Assembly: GCA_002336735.1 (NCBI GenBank)
Contig: DDER01000011.1
Span: 186-51,385 of the forward strand
Origin: Candidatus Saccharibacteria bacterium UBA1949
GTDB lineage: Bacteria > Patescibacteriota > Saccharimonadia > Saccharimonadales > Saccharimonadaceae
Length of the DNA stretch: 51,200 nucleotides
Direction of reading: 5' to 3'
Position 1 is the first letter of the stretch, and each line of letters starts with the position of its first letter. Shown piece by piece: positions 12,835 through 22,591 of this stretch. The translations under genes were made by a program, and so were the position numbers. The notes under the pieces are model-generated. The model made no database searches, was not told the DNA's origin, and saw only the letters and a list, made by a program, of their open reading frames with translations.

Positions 12835-15319
12835 TCTCAATACCATACGACAATTTATTGATTTCGAACTGCCGCCAGTGGATAAATTGGTGCGGCGGAT
12901 CAATCAGCAGCTGGGTGGGGTCGAGGAAGTTATTGATCTCGGTGCGAAATACAAAGATGCGCGGATCGTGCGCGTAGTCGAGTGCGAGAAGCATCCTAAT
13001 GCCGATAAACTCAGCGTCTGCAAAATCGACGCCGGTGAAAAAGAGCTCGTCCAGGTCGTCTGCGGTGCGCCAAATGCCCGGACCGATATGTGGGCCGTGT
13101 GGCTGCCGCCGGGCAGCACGGTACCGATGAGCTACGATGACAAAGAGCCATTTGTGCTTGATGCGCGCGAATTGCGCGGCGTGATGAGCCATGGCATGCT
13201 GGCGGCAGGCGACGAGCTGGCTATCAACAGTGATCACGACGGCATCATAGAAATAACTGACTATGACATGAAAACCGCAAATAAGCTGCATCAAGGAGAA
13301 TCTCTGATGCAGCTAAGGGCGGGGGATAGTTTCGCTAAGGTTTTTGGGCTTGATGATACGATTATTGACATCGAAAACAAGATGTTTACGCACCGACCAG
13401 ATTGTTTTGGCCAATTGGGTGTAGCTCGCGAAATAGCAGGTATTCTCGGCCATCAATTCACAAGCCCTGAGTGGTACCAAAATTTGCCGGCATTTACGAG
13501 TGCGACCGGACTCGAACTGACGACATTCAATAGTGCTGGCGACAAAGTTCCGCGTGTTATGTTTGTTGCTATGCAAAACGTCGAAATCCGACCTAGTCCA
13601 CTATGGCTCCAGTGCGAGTTGGTACGTATGGGCAGCAAGGCGATCAACAATATCGTCGACGCGACTAATTACATCATGTTGATCACTGCACAGCCGACAC
13701 ATGCGTATGATTATGATACATTACGCGGTCACAAAATCGGTGCACGCATGGCACGAGCTGGCGAGAAGTTATCAGTACTAAACGGCAAGACATACGAACT
13801 CACTGAGGATGATATTGTGATCGCTGATGACGAAGGGGCGATTGGCCTCGGAGGTATCATGGGCGGTCGCAATAGCGAAGTATCAGCTGGGACTAGGAGC
13901 GTTGTGCTCGAAGTTGCATCATTTGATATGTATGCCGTGCGCAGATCTAGTATGCGGCATGGTGTGTTCACTGATGCGCTGACGAGGTTCAACAAAGGTC
14001 AGTCTAAGATGCAAAATCCATATGTGATGAATAGGCTCATGGAGCTTGTGACGGCTGTATCAAGCGCGAGGCAGGCGAGCGCCGTCGTAGATGACATTCA
14101 CGGCTCGCGAATTACGAGTCGCAATGTCACAACAACCAATGGTTTTATCAATGAACGGCTTGGCCTAGAGCTGGACAAAGATGATATACAGAAAGTCCTA
14201 AATAATGTGGAGTTTACAATAACACAGGAGCCAACAGTGATATCGATTACTGCCCCGTTTTGGCGTACTGACATCGAACTGCCTGAGGACATCGTCGAAG
14301 AAGTCGGCCGGCTCTATGGATTTGATACGTTGCCGCGAGAGTTGCCCTCGCGCAGTACCAAACCGGCACCTAAAAATCAAACAAGGATCATCACGCAACT
14401 TATTCGCGAGAGTCTATCACGCATGGGTGGCAACGAGGTGCTGACGTATAGTTTCGTACATGAAAATATCATGAAATGTGCGGAGCAGGATGTCGCACAA
14501 GCGTTTCAGCTCAGCAATGCGCTCAGTCCTGATCTGAAATATTATCGCCAGAGCGTGCTACCGAGCCTGCTCGACAAAGTGCATGGCAATAGTAAGTCTG
14601 GCTACGATGAATTCATACTGTTTGAAATCGGCAAAGGTCACAGCAAGACTCATCCGAATGATTCAGATGGGCTGCCCACTGAGTTGCGATACGTCGATGC
14701 GGTGTATACCAATAAATCCGCTTTGATGAGTGCGCCCTATTACACAATGCGGCGGGTTGTTGAAGAGTTGGCGCGAGAGCTTGGCATGATGGTGAAATTT
14801 GCAAGCATACAAGAAGCGACTGTTAAACAGTCACTGATGCCATTTGATATGTCTCGTAGCGCAGAAGTGTTTTCGCACGATGGCGTCAAACTTGGTGTTG
14901 TCGGTGAACTCAAACAATCTGTAATCAAACACTTTAAGCTATCGCCGAATACCGCAGCTATGACGCTGGATCTTGCGGCAATCATTGAGGCTCGTCGCGA
15001 GGTTGCTCGCACCTACAAGCCATTGTATAAGTATCCATCACTGATCCAAGATATGTCGCTCAAGATCGCACGAGATGTACGATACGACGATGTATTCCGC
15101 TGTGTGAGAGACGCATTATTGCCAGGTGATAGCCAGGTGGTTGGAGATATTTGGCCGATCAGTATCTATAGCCCATCAGCCGATGTCGATCACAAGACAA
15201 TCACGCTGCGCATCAAAATTACCCATCCAAACCACACGCTCAGCGATAGCGACGTTTCGGCCATGTTGGACCGAGCCTGCCAGGAAGCGCACGAAGCCTA
15301 TGGCGCCGAAAGAGTCTAG
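12824..15319 (+). CDS. pheT: phenylalanyl-tRNA synthetase beta subunit
   Basis: An 831-residue beta chain. An N-terminal EMAP/Trbp-type tRNA-binding domain spans roughly residues 40-150 (HPNADKLSVCKIDAG, VCGAPNAR). The B3/B4 editing region follows, then the B5 domain (around residue 430-500 with the EDIVEEVGRLYGFD motif), the catalytic-like core, and a C-terminal FDX-ACB anticodon-binding domain (YPSLIQDMSLKIARDVRYDDV). The length is normal. The tRNA-binding domain shows the family is the long bacterial form. The HD hydrolase gene begins at the next base after its stop. Confidence 0.95.
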   Translation: MKVSLNTIRQFIDFELPPVDKLVRRINQQLGGVEEVIDLGAKYKDARIVRVVECEKHPNADKLSVCKIDAGEKELVQVVCGAPNARTDMWAVWLPPGSTVPMSYDDKEPFVLDARELRGVMSHGMLAAGDELAINSDHDGIIEITDYDMKTANKLHQGESLMQLRAGDSFAKVFGLDDTIIDIENKMFTHRPDCFGQLGVAREIAGILGHQFTSPEWYQNLPAFTSATGLELTTFNSAGDKVPRVMFVAMQNVEIRPSPLWLQCELVRMGSKAINNIVDATNYIMLITAQPTHAYDYDTLRGHKIGARMARAGEKLSVLNGKTYELTEDDIVIADDEGAIGLGGIMGGRNSEVSAGTRSVVLEVASFDMYAVRRSSMRHGVFTDALTRFNKGQSKMQNPYVMNRLMELVTAVSSARQASAVVDDIHGSRITSRNVTTTNGFINERLGLELDKDDIQKVLNNVEFTITQEPTVISITAPFWRTDIELPEDIVEEVGRLYGFDTLPRELPSRSTKPAPKNQTRIITQLIRESLSRMGGNEVLTYSFVHENIMKCAEQDVAQAFQLSNALSPDLKYYRQSVLPSLLDKVHGNSKSGYDEFILFEIGKGHSKTHPNDSDGLPTELRYVDAVYTNKSALMSAPYYTMRRVVEELARELGMMVKFASIQEATVKQSLMPFDMSRSAEVFSHDGVKLGVVGELKQSVIKHFKLSPNTAAMTLDLAAIIEARREVARTYKPLYKYPSLIQDMSLKIARDVRYDDVFRCVRDALLPGDSQVVGDIWPISIYSPSADVDHKTITLRIKITHPNHTLSDSDVSAMLDRACQEAHEAYGAERV

Positions 15320-15874
15320 GTGACGGATGCTCTGTCTCGTGCGATTATTGTCGCGGCATGGGCGCATGATGGCCAATACCGCAAAGGTACTCATGTGCCG
15401 TACGCAACACATCCGTTTTCGGTCATGCTTCTCATCCATGAGAGCGGTGGCGATGAAATCACAAAAATCGCTGGCTTGCTCCACGATGTGCTCGAAGACG
15501 TACCGAGTGATCGATATAGTCGAGCCAACATGATGATAGAGTTTGGTCCTGAAGTTGTCGAGACAGTCGAGGGAGTCACGCATAATATGCATGAACCAAA
15601 TTGGCTGCGTCGCAATCAGCAATATATTGATCATTTAGCGCACGTGTCCGAACGGTCTTTGATTGTCAGTGCGGCCGACAAGCTCCACAATATTAGTGCT
15701 ATGCTCGGCGATCATGAACGAATTGGCGATGCGCTGTGGGAGCGATTTGTCGCGGATAAATCTGCGCAACAGTGGTGGTATCGTGGTGTCTATGAGGCGT
15801 TGAACCAACGAATCAGCGAACATGATCTTGTGCGGCGACTAGAGCGCGAAGTTCTGCGGTTCGAGATGCTGTAA
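15320..15874 (+). CDS. Mesh1-like single-domain HD (p)ppGpp hydrolase
   Basis: A 184-residue stand-alone HD-domain protein related to the hydrolase half of RelA/SpoT. It shows YATHP (H31), LLHDVLED (H55-D56, E59-D60) and SAADKLHN, the residues that bind manganese and nucleotide in RelA/SpoT hydrolases. No synthetase or TGS region is present, so it should only degrade (p)ppGpp or a related 3'-phosphate nucleotide. GTG 15320 directly follows the pheT stop, indicating co-transcription. A full-length Rel is also in this window. Confidence 0.82.
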   Translation: MTDALSRAIIVAAWAHDGQYRKGTHVPYATHPFSVMLLIHESGGDEITKIAGLLHDVLEDVPSDRYSRANMMIEFGPEVVETVEGVTHNMHEPNWLRRNQQYIDHLAHVSERSLIVSAADKLHNISAMLGDHERIGDALWERFVADKSAQQWWYRGVYEALNQRISEHDLVRRLEREVLRFEML

Positions 15875-15915
15875 ATAGTTGCACTAAACGGCTGATCAAT
15901 GAGACAATACAGCTA

Positions 15916-17700
15916 ATGAAACACTTAATAAAAGTGCTTGGTTATGCACGAAATCTATGGCCCTACTATGTCGGCGTGACGTTTTTTACGGTGCTCATGA
16001 GCCTCTCTGCGCTCGCAATACCATTTGTCATCAAGGCTGCTACCGATCTTGTCGTACGTTCGATTCAGACAGGTCAGCCAGATGTCGCAGGCGCGATATT
16101 TTTTGCTCTTATGCTGCTCGTTGTTGATATTTTTGGGACGATCGTCACCAATATAGGTGGGTATTTCGGGGATGTGATGAGCGCTAAGATGAAAAAACAA
16201 CTCAGCGAACGCTACTATACACATCTGCTCAAACTCCCGCAAGGGTACTACGACAAGGAGCTGACAGGTACGATCATCAATCGGCTCAACCGAACAATAT
16301 TTGAAGTAACGCAGTTTATGAATGCATTTGCAAATAACTTTTTCCAAATGCTTCTGACGGTGGTACTGACAATCATTATTATTTGGACATATAGCTGGGA
16401 ATTAGCGATACTCATCCTGATTCTGTACCCACTGTTTATGTGGCTGACGACACTGACGAGTAAAAAATGGCAACACTGGCAAGATGCCAAAAATCATGAG
16501 ACCGATCTCGCCAGCGGACGATTCGCTGAGGTCATATCGCAGATCCGCGTTGTCAAAAGTTTTGTCCAGGAAAATCTTGAATTTCGACATTTTGAGCGCA
16601 AATTTCAGAATACGATCAATATAACATACCAACAATCACGCTATTGGCACAGTATGGATGTGATACGGCGTACTGTTTTGAATATAATATTTTTTGCGAT
16701 ATTTGCGTATTTGTTTGTGAATACTGTCGAGGAGCGGTTTACCATCGGCGAGATGGTGTTGTTGATCCAATTGATTGGACTCGTCAGGATGCCGATATTC
16801 AGCATGAGCTTCCTGGTCGACCAAACCCAAAAAGCCATTTCTGGATGCCGAGATTATTTCCGAGTTATGGAGACCAAGCCCGGTATCATCGACAAATCTC
16901 ATGCGCCAGCGCTTGAAGTAACGCGCGGCGAGGTAAAATTCGATACCGTCACATTTGGTTATAATGATGGCGAAACAGTGCTAGATAGAGTGAGTTTCGT
17001 CGTAAACCCGGGAGAGAAGATTGCTCTGGTTGGCGAAAGTGGTCAGGGTAAGACGACGATCACCAGCTTGTTGATGCGGCTTTACGAGCCTGACAAGGGT
17101 GATATTATGATCGATGACATCTCGATTGCAAGCGTCCGCCAGACATCTCTACGAGATGCTATCGCTGCGGTATTCCAGGATGCGGCGTTGTTTAGCGGGA
17201 CAGTCCGTGAAAATATTAGTTATGCCAAGCCTCACGCTACAGAAGCACAGATCATCAAGGCCGCCAAGGCCGCCAATGCGTATGATTTTATCAAAACATT
17301 GCCAAGTGGTTTTGATACGGAGATCGGCGAGCGCGGCCTCAAGCTAAGTGGCGGCCAGAAGCAGCGCATTGCTATCGCGAGGGCAATCCTCAAAGATGCG
17401 CCGATTCTGGTTCTTGACGAAGCAACAAGTAGTCTGGACAGCAAAGCCGAGAAACTCGTACAAGAAGCGCTTAGTAGGCTCATGGAAGGCCGCACGACAT
17501 TGATCATCGCCCACCGGTTGAGCACGATAGCCCATGTTGATCGCATCATCACACTCAAGGGTGGTCGTATCGACGAAGAGGGCACGCCTGAACAACTGGC
17601 AGCCACCGGTGGAATATACAGCGAGCTGCTCGCGCTGCAAGCAGACACGCCAGAAATAGCCAAAAAACGCCTCAAGAAATTTGATATTAGCGGTTATTAA
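15916..17700 (+). CDS. ABC exporter, fused membrane and ATPase domains
   Basis: A 594-residue half-transporter of the MsbA/MDR type, working as a dimer in the membrane. Residues 1-320 hold six membrane helices. The ATPase domain has Walker A GESGQGKTT (about 373), signature LSGGQKQR (about 477) and Walker B ILVLDEATSS (about 497), plus the switch His in IIAHRLST. The substrate (lipid, peptide or drug) cannot be read from sequence. It follows the HD gene by 41 nt. A small hairpin AGCCC/GGGCT straddles its stop codon. Confidence 0.93.
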   Translation: MKHLIKVLGYARNLWPYYVGVTFFTVLMSLSALAIPFVIKAATDLVVRSIQTGQPDVAGAIFFALMLLVVDIFGTIVTNIGGYFGDVMSAKMKKQLSERYYTHLLKLPQGYYDKELTGTIINRLNRTIFEVTQFMNAFANNFFQMLLTVVLTIIIIWTYSWELAILILILYPLFMWLTTLTSKKWQHWQDAKNHETDLASGRFAEVISQIRVVKSFVQENLEFRHFERKFQNTINITYQQSRYWHSMDVIRRTVLNIIFFAIFAYLFVNTVEERFTIGEMVLLIQLIGLVRMPIFSMSFLVDQTQKAISGCRDYFRVMETKPGIIDKSHAPALEVTRGEVKFDTVTFGYNDGETVLDRVSFVVNPGEKIALVGESGQGKTTITSLLMRLYEPDKGDIMIDDISIASVRQTSLRDAIAAVFQDAALFSGTVRENISYAKPHATEAQIIKAAKAANAYDFIKTLPSGFDTEIGERGLKLSGGQKQRIAIARAILKDAPILVLDEATSSLDSKAEKLVQEALSRLMEGRTTLIIAHRLSTIAHVDRIITLKGGRIDEEGTPEQLAATGGIYSELLALQADTPEIAKKRLKKFDISGY

Positions 17701-17721
17701 GCCCCATGTGGGCTGTGAGTT

Positions 17722-17730
17722 TGGTATACT
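17722..17730 (+). promoter_or_regulatory. extended -10 promoter
   Basis: TG-G-TATACT (17722-17730) forms an extended -10 with no matching -35. The leader of about 75 nt ends in a Shine-Dalgarno site (AAAGGAG) before ATG 17812. Confidence 0.5.
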
Positions 17731-17811
17731 AGATATAGTGGTCTATGGCAGAGATGGGCCGGTGAGTTTGTCGGGAAGATGCCTTACAGTAGTATCAAAT
17801 AAAGGAGTAGT

Positions 17812-18450
17812 ATGGCCACAAAAAAAAGTCAGCGTATCGGGATAGTCATTATTATGCTCGTAATGGTAGTTGGGACAATTGGCTCATTTGTGGCAATGAT
17901 CCTTGGCAGTCATAATGCCAAGATTGATCTCGCAGCACAGCAAAAACAACAGGCTGAGGTCCAAAAGTTATTCTCTGAGTACCAGGCTACGGTTGCTGAG
18001 CGTGATAAGCAACTTTCCGACAAATATTATGCGCAGCTCGTTGAGCATAGTTCGCGAGTTAGCGCATTTGACCCGGCTACATTGACCTCACTTCAGCTAG
18101 TCGATCTCACAATAGGTGATGGAGAAGTTGTTACTGATCAAACTAAATATAGCGCATACTATATTGGCTGGAATCCTAAGGGGAAAATATTTGATCAATC
18201 CATCGACGGCAATAAGTTGAAATCACCACTGCCCAGCGGTGGTATGATTGATGGTTGGAATGAAGGGGTTGTTGGCATGAAACTGGGCGGCGTTCGTGAG
18301 ATCGCTGTGCCGTCTGACAAGGCATATAAGGATGCGGGGCAAGGTGATGATATTCCACCGAACACACCAATAAAATTTCTCGTCTTGCTCATACCGGTCG
18401 TGGAAGAAGTCCCCGTTCCACAGAAACTGCTTGAGGCGTATGGCAGCTAA
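17812..18450 (+). CDS. membrane-anchored FKBP-type peptidyl-prolyl isomerase
   Basis: A 212-residue protein. Residues 10-32 form a signal anchor, about 35-80 a charged coiled coil rich in Gln and Lys, and about 95-200 an FKBP domain. The last has GW-x-KGKIFDQS, GMIDGWNEGVVGMKLGGVREI and IPPNTPIKFLVLLI, the usual substrate-pocket strands. It is likely to fold proteins outside the membrane. The gene has an AAAGGAG Shine-Dalgarno site. The trxB start lies inside its last codons (11-nt overlap), suggesting an operon for exported-protein folding and redox balance. Confidence 0.88.
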   Translation: MATKKSQRIGIVIIMLVMVVGTIGSFVAMILGSHNAKIDLAAQQKQQAEVQKLFSEYQATVAERDKQLSDKYYAQLVEHSSRVSAFDPATLTSLQLVDLTIGDGEVVTDQTKYSAYYIGWNPKGKIFDQSIDGNKLKSPLPSGGMIDGWNEGVVGMKLGGVREIAVPSDKAYKDAGQGDDIPPNTPIKFLVLLIPVVEEVPVPQKLLEAYGS

Positions 18451-19387
18451 GTCTAAGAGCGTAACACGTGATGTTGTGATGATCGGTGCTGGCCCGACGG
18501 CATTGTCGGCGGCGATCTATACAACGCGCGAGGATATTGATACGGTACTCTACGAAAAAGCTGTCATCGGCGGTTTGGCTGCGACCACTGATCAGATCGA
18601 TAATTATCCTGGATTTGCCGAAGGAGTCCCCGGACTCGAGCTTGCAACTAGCCTAGAGAAACAAGCTGTACGTTTTGGAGCAGCTATCGAATACGGAGAG
18701 GTCAGTGCTATTGTCAACAAAGGTGACTACAAAGAAATCACTGTCGATGGCTCGCCTGTCAAAGCTCGAGCGGTCTTGATCGCGACTGGTAGTGACTACA
18801 ATAAGCTCGGTATCCCAGGTGAAGAAGCTTATTATGGGCGTGGTGTTCATTACTGCGCAACCTGCGATGGGGCTTTTTACCGCGATAAACGGCTGGCTGT
18901 CGTCGGAGGCGGCAACTCTGGCGTGCAAGAAGCAATATTTTTGACACGATTTGCGTCTCATATTGACCTATTGGTGCGTAGCTCAATCAAGGCAAGCCTG
19001 GTCCTCCAGCACGAGCTCGAACAGTATGTCAAAGCTGGTCAGATCACAGTCCATCTCGCGACCTCGCCGACAGAAATACTTGCAATAGACGGCAAAGTCA
19101 ATCGCGTGCGGATCGAAACAAGCGGCAAACAACACGATTTAGAAGTTGATGGTGTTTTCGTGTTTATTGGCCTCAAGCCAAACACGCAGTTTCTGGCTGG
19201 CAGCCCTATCGAGCTTGATGAAATCGGTCTGATAAAGACCGACGCAAAACTGCAAACATCAATGCATGGCGTCTATGCAGCCGGCGACGTACGTTCGGGT
19301 GCAACTATGCAGATCGCGAGTGCAGTGGGCGAAGGTGCAACTGCCGCACTCAATATTCGCGAGTACCTCGATGGGCTTAAGCGCTAA
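18440..19387 (+). CDS. trxB: thioredoxin reductase
   Basis: A 315-residue flavoprotein that reduces thioredoxin with NADPH. The FAD motif is MIGAGPTALSAAIY (the usual GPAG is GPTA here), the redox disulphide is C139-x-x-C142 (YCATCDGAF), the NAD(P) motif is VVGGGNSGVQEA, and the C-terminal FAD motif is GVYAAGDVRSGATMQ. ATG 18440 overlaps the FKBP gene by 11 nt; a TTG at 18431 is also possible. Its last bases overlap the convergent PLD gene by 4 nt. Confidence 0.93.
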   Translation: MAAKSKSVTRDVVMIGAGPTALSAAIYTTREDIDTVLYEKAVIGGLAATTDQIDNYPGFAEGVPGLELATSLEKQAVRFGAAIEYGEVSAIVNKGDYKEITVDGSPVKARAVLIATGSDYNKLGIPGEEAYYGRGVHYCATCDGAFYRDKRLAVVGGGNSGVQEAIFLTRFASHIDLLVRSSIKASLVLQHELEQYVKAGQITVHLATSPTEILAIDGKVNRVRIETSGKQHDLEVDGVFVFIGLKPNTQFLAGSPIELDEIGLIKTDAKLQTSMHGVYAAGDVRSGATMQIASAVGEGATAALNIREYLDGLKR

Positions 19388-20379
19388 CGACCGACGATTT
19401 CTTTTTTGATAAAGGCTTCGATTTGAGCAATGACATCTGGATCTCGTGATTCAAGCGCGACTTCGCGCGTACCCAGCCAGACCCCGCCCGCCGAGAAATT
19501 GTGCGACCCTGAGATGGATATTTTTTCACCATCTGGCATCTCAAAAATCATACACTTTGCGTGGATATAGCGATCACCATCGTAGCGATTTGGTTGACGC
19601 TTGATGAGCTCATTCCATCGCAATAAGATGTAGTTGAATGAGCCTGTCAATGATGAACGGTTAAAATACATGGCACCAGGCTTTTGCTTTAGAATACGTC
19701 CGAGCTTGCCGCTAGGATTGTACTGCGACACATAGGTGATGTGTTTGGCTTTACTAGCATAATGACAGGCTCGTCGATAGATGATCGAGTCACCCACAAA
19801 GCCGCCATCGATCAATATAAGATTATCGGCAGTACCAAACTGATGACTAGGGTAGGCACTACCATATCGATCAGATGCTATAATTCGTAGGTGTTCTTTT
19901 GCGATGCGTAGCGCCAGGTTTTGATCGGTGATACGAAACATAAAGTCCGCGCTTGCAAGGCCTTTTGAGTAGAGATTGATACCACCAAAACAGTAGATTG
20001 TGGCATCAATAATAAGCCATTTGGTGTGAGTTCGACGTGCGAATAATGATGGACCGGCTTGACCTAGCCACGTAACGCGCGCCCCGCTTTTTTCTAGTGA
20101 CTGCTTCATGTGTCGGAGGCCCTGAATGTGCGAGCGAAAGTTTTTTACTGGCGACTTGGTGCCGTCGAACTCGCGATAGCTGAAAAACATATCCATCCCG
20201 ATATTGACATCAACGCCGCGGGCGGCGGCCTCTGTAATGGCCTTGATGATCTCGGTAGTATCATCGTCATCTGTCACGACAAGCGCTAGGAGGTATATCT
20301 GATGCTTAGCCCTGTGTATTTTTGTGATAATATCTTCGACATACTCAGTTGTATTTAGTAGTGTAAAGACAGAACGCAT
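19384..20379 (-). CDS. phospholipase D / cardiolipin synthase-like protein
   Basis: A 331-residue protein with two PLD half-sites. The first is HTKWLIID (H118, K120, D125) and the second IHAKCMIFE (about residue 269) followed by ISGSHNFS. The family includes cardiolipin synthases, nucleases and phospholipases. There is no clear N-terminal membrane helix, so a soluble phosphodiesterase is possible; the substrate is not evident. It is transcribed divergently from ppa with a leaderless-type start. Confidence 0.85.
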   Translation of the reverse strand: MRSVFTLLNTTEYVEDIITKIHRAKHQIYLLALVVTDDDDTTEIIKAITEAAARGVDVNIGMDMFFSYREFDGTKSPVKNFRSHIQGLRHMKQSLEKSGARVTWLGQAGPSLFARRTHTKWLIIDATIYCFGGINLYSKGLASADFMFRITDQNLALRIAKEHLRIIASDRYGSAYPSHQFGTADNLILIDGGFVGDSIIYRRACHYASKAKHITYVSQYNPSGKLGRILKQKPGAMYFNRSSLTGSFNYILLRWNELIKRQPNRYDGDRYIHAKCMIFEMPDGEKISISGSHNFSAGGVWLGTREVALESRDPDVIAQIEAFIKKEIVGR

Positions 20380-20386
20380 GGTATGT

Positions 20387-20392
20387 ATTATA
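20387..20392 (-). promoter_or_regulatory. -10 box TATAAT (leaderless, PLD gene)
   Basis: On the minus strand TATAAT ends 7 nt before the ATG at 20379. Confidence 0.5.
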
Positions 20393-20448
20393 TATCTTTC
20401 TTCTGAAAACTGATAAAATAAATGACAGTTTGATAAAAGGAGAAATAG

Positions 20449-20979
20449 ATGACAGATTTTAATACAGTCCTAAATCCTGGTGATGTCGATGGCGGCAGCA
20501 TTACCATTGTCGTTGAAATACCGGCAGGATCTAGTCATAAGATAGAGTGGAATCGTAAGGCGGCGTATATGCAGCTTGACCGAGTCGAGCCCCAGATATT
20601 CGCTAAGCCTACAAACTATGGTTTTATTCCCCAGACGCTTGATGAAGATGGCGACGAACTTGATGTTTTGCTTATCACGAACGAACCACTGCCTACGGGC
20701 GTGGTTGTCGAAGGTCGTATCGTGGGCGTCATGAAATTTATTGATGATGGTGAAGTCGATGACAAGATTGTGGCGGTGCCAAGTGATGATCGTCACACCA
20801 AAGATGCCATACAGAGCCTCGCTGATCTGCCAGAACAACTGCTCAAGCAGATTGAATTTCATTTTAATCATTACAAAGATCTCAAAAAACCTGGCTCGAC
20901 CAAAGTGCAGAGCTGGGGAAGTATTGAAGAGGCTAAGCAGGTAATCCACGAAGCAATCGATCGTTGGAATGAGCAATAG
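20449..20979 (+). CDS. ppa: inorganic pyrophosphatase
   Basis: A 176-residue soluble family I pyrophosphatase that hydrolyses PPi from biosynthesis. It shows the IPAGSSHKIEW-type N-terminal motif (VVEIPAGSSHKIEW), YGFIPQTLDEDGDELDVLL with the metal-binding acidic signature, and VPSDD followed by a long C-terminal helix. A good Shine-Dalgarno site (AAAAGGAG) precedes ATG 20449. It stands alone, convergent with rel 5 bp beyond its stop. Confidence 0.95.
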   Translation: MTDFNTVLNPGDVDGGSITIVVEIPAGSSHKIEWNRKAAYMQLDRVEPQIFAKPTNYGFIPQTLDEDGDELDVLLITNEPLPTGVVVEGRIVGVMKFIDDGEVDDKIVAVPSDDRHTKDAIQSLADLPEQLLKQIEFHFNHYKDLKKPGSTKVQSWGSIEEAKQVIHEAIDRWNEQ

Positions 20980-20984
20980 CTGCC

Positions 20985-22526
20985 TTATTTTTTGCGAAAG
21001 CTTTTGCGCTTACGATGGATGATTGCAGCTGCGCTCGATAGACGGCTAATCAGACCTTCACTTTTCAGTTGTGAGCGGAGTTTTATGCGCGCGTGACTTG
21101 TCGTGACAACATCCATCCAACCTTCTTTGGGGCCAGCGCCGCGCTTGGTAAGTATTTCGATTCGATCGCCATTTTGTAATACCTGATCAAATGGTGCGAT
21201 GCGGCCATTAATGCGAAAGGCATAGGCATTGCGCGCGACATCACTATGCACGAGGTAGGCAAAGTCAAGTGGCAGAGCGCCTTCGGGTAAGTTGAAAATA
21301 TCACCTTTTGGAGAGTAAACAAAGATACGATTCGAGAACAAATCGACCGCTAGCTGATCGTGGCTAATTGCTGTGCCACTTTGGAGTCGTGATGCAACAT
21401 CCTGAAGTTGAATGATCCATTGCAGTTGAGCGGGTAGTTTTGATAGACCGCCACGGCGTTTTAGGTATGATTTACTATTTTTTTGCTCTTGATAGTGAAA
21501 ACTGGCCGCCAGGCCACGCTCGGCATACTCGTGCATCGCAACGGTGCGGATCTGAAATTCGACGATTTGCTCATTGGGCGTTAGTACTACTGTGTGGAGG
21601 CTCTGATAGCCATTTGGCTTAGGCACGGCGATATAATCTTTGATGCGGCTGATCATCGGTTGATACAGACTATGCAAGATGCCGAGGACGCGGTAACAAT
21701 CCTCTTGTCTAGGTACGATAATACGCAGTGCCATGAGATCATAAATATTATCGATATCACCGCCGACCTTTGCTAGCTTGCGATGGAGGCTAAATATACT
21801 TTTGACGCGACCATCGATCTCAAAGGCAAGTTGCTGTTTTTTGAGTTCATTTTCAACTTCCTGACGTACCTTGCCGAGTTTTCGGGTGCTTCGACCCAGC
21901 CGTTTTTTCATGAGGTTTTGGACGCGCCGATACTCAACTGGCTCTAGGTATGCAAATGATAATTCTTCTATCTCCATACGAACACGCCCCATGCCCAGAC
22001 GGTCGGCCATTGGAGCAAATACATCAAGCGATTCGCGTGCAATTTTTTTCTGTTTGTCGAGCGGCATGTGCGACAATGTCCGGAGATTGTGTAAGCGGTC
22101 AGCAAGTTTGATGATAATCACCCGCACGTCATGGCCGACGGCGATAAGAAGCTTTGACAGATTATCCGTGGTTTGGGGTAAATAGTGCTCTAGGCTTTTC
22201 ATGCCAGCTCGTGTCTGACTGACTTTTGTGACTCCCTCTACTAAAAATGCTACGTTACGACCAAATAGTGATTCAATCTGCTCAGCAGTCGTGTCAGTAT
22301 CTTCTATGGTATCATGCAGTACGCCCGCCAGAATCGAATCAATATCCATGCCCCACTCTATCAATATTGCAGCCACGCTGAGCGGGTGAGTAATATATGG
22401 TTCGCCGCTACGGCGTTTTTGACCCTCATGTGCCTTGGTAGCAAACTCGATAGCATGTTCAAGCTCAAGTATATCGTTCTCGCTATAATTTGGTCGTGCA
22501 GATTCAATCAGATCATGTGTAGGCAT
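20985..22526 (-). CDS. rel: bifunctional (p)ppGpp synthetase/hydrolase, short Rel
   Basis: A 513-residue RelA/SpoT-family enzyme. The N-terminal HD hydrolase region has YITHPLSVA and VLHDTIEDT with KLADRLHNLRTL, so it looks active. The synthetase region has RIKDYIAVPKPNGYQSLHT and VEFQIRT, also intact. A TGS domain follows (FVYSPKGDIFNLPEGALPLDFAY). The helical, zinc-finger and ACT domains found in about 740-residue Rel proteins are missing, as in some reduced genomes. Ribosome-coupled regulation may therefore differ. The start has a -10 box 7 nt upstream. Confidence 0.92.
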   Translation of the reverse strand: MPTHDLIESARPNYSENDILELEHAIEFATKAHEGQKRRSGEPYITHPLSVAAILIEWGMDIDSILAGVLHDTIEDTDTTAEQIESLFGRNVAFLVEGVTKVSQTRAGMKSLEHYLPQTTDNLSKLLIAVGHDVRVIIIKLADRLHNLRTLSHMPLDKQKKIARESLDVFAPMADRLGMGRVRMEIEELSFAYLEPVEYRRVQNLMKKRLGRSTRKLGKVRQEVENELKKQQLAFEIDGRVKSIFSLHRKLAKVGGDIDNIYDLMALRIIVPRQEDCYRVLGILHSLYQPMISRIKDYIAVPKPNGYQSLHTVVLTPNEQIVEFQIRTVAMHEYAERGLAASFHYQEQKNSKSYLKRRGGLSKLPAQLQWIIQLQDVASRLQSGTAISHDQLAVDLFSNRIFVYSPKGDIFNLPEGALPLDFAYLVHSDVARNAYAFRINGRIAPFDQVLQNGDRIEILTKRGAGPKEGWMDVVTTSHARIKLRSQLKSEGLISRLSSAAAIIHRKRKSFRKK

Positions 22527-22533
22527 AGATTAT

Positions 22534-22539
22534 ATTATA
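22534..22539 (-). promoter_or_regulatory. -10 box TATAAT of rel (leaderless)
   Basis: On the minus strand TATAAT ends 7 nt before the ATG at 22526. It is divergent from the rpiB box 40 bp away. Confidence 0.55.
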
Positions 22540-22578
22540 CGTGTATCGGCCTTTCTTTACACGTAAGATCATATCGCT

Positions 22579-22584
22579 TATACT
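22579..22584 (+). promoter_or_regulatory. -10 box TATACT of rpiB (leaderless)
   Basis: TATACT ends 7 nt before ATG 22592. Confidence 0.55.
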
Positions 22585-22591
22585 TATAGCT

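Noticed and set aside
12728..13294. 188-codon antisense frame over the start of pheT (and similar long antisense frames over pheS, nrdD and the PilB-like gene)
   Set aside because: Each lies opposite a certain gene, has no recognisable domain, and is expected from codon bias.
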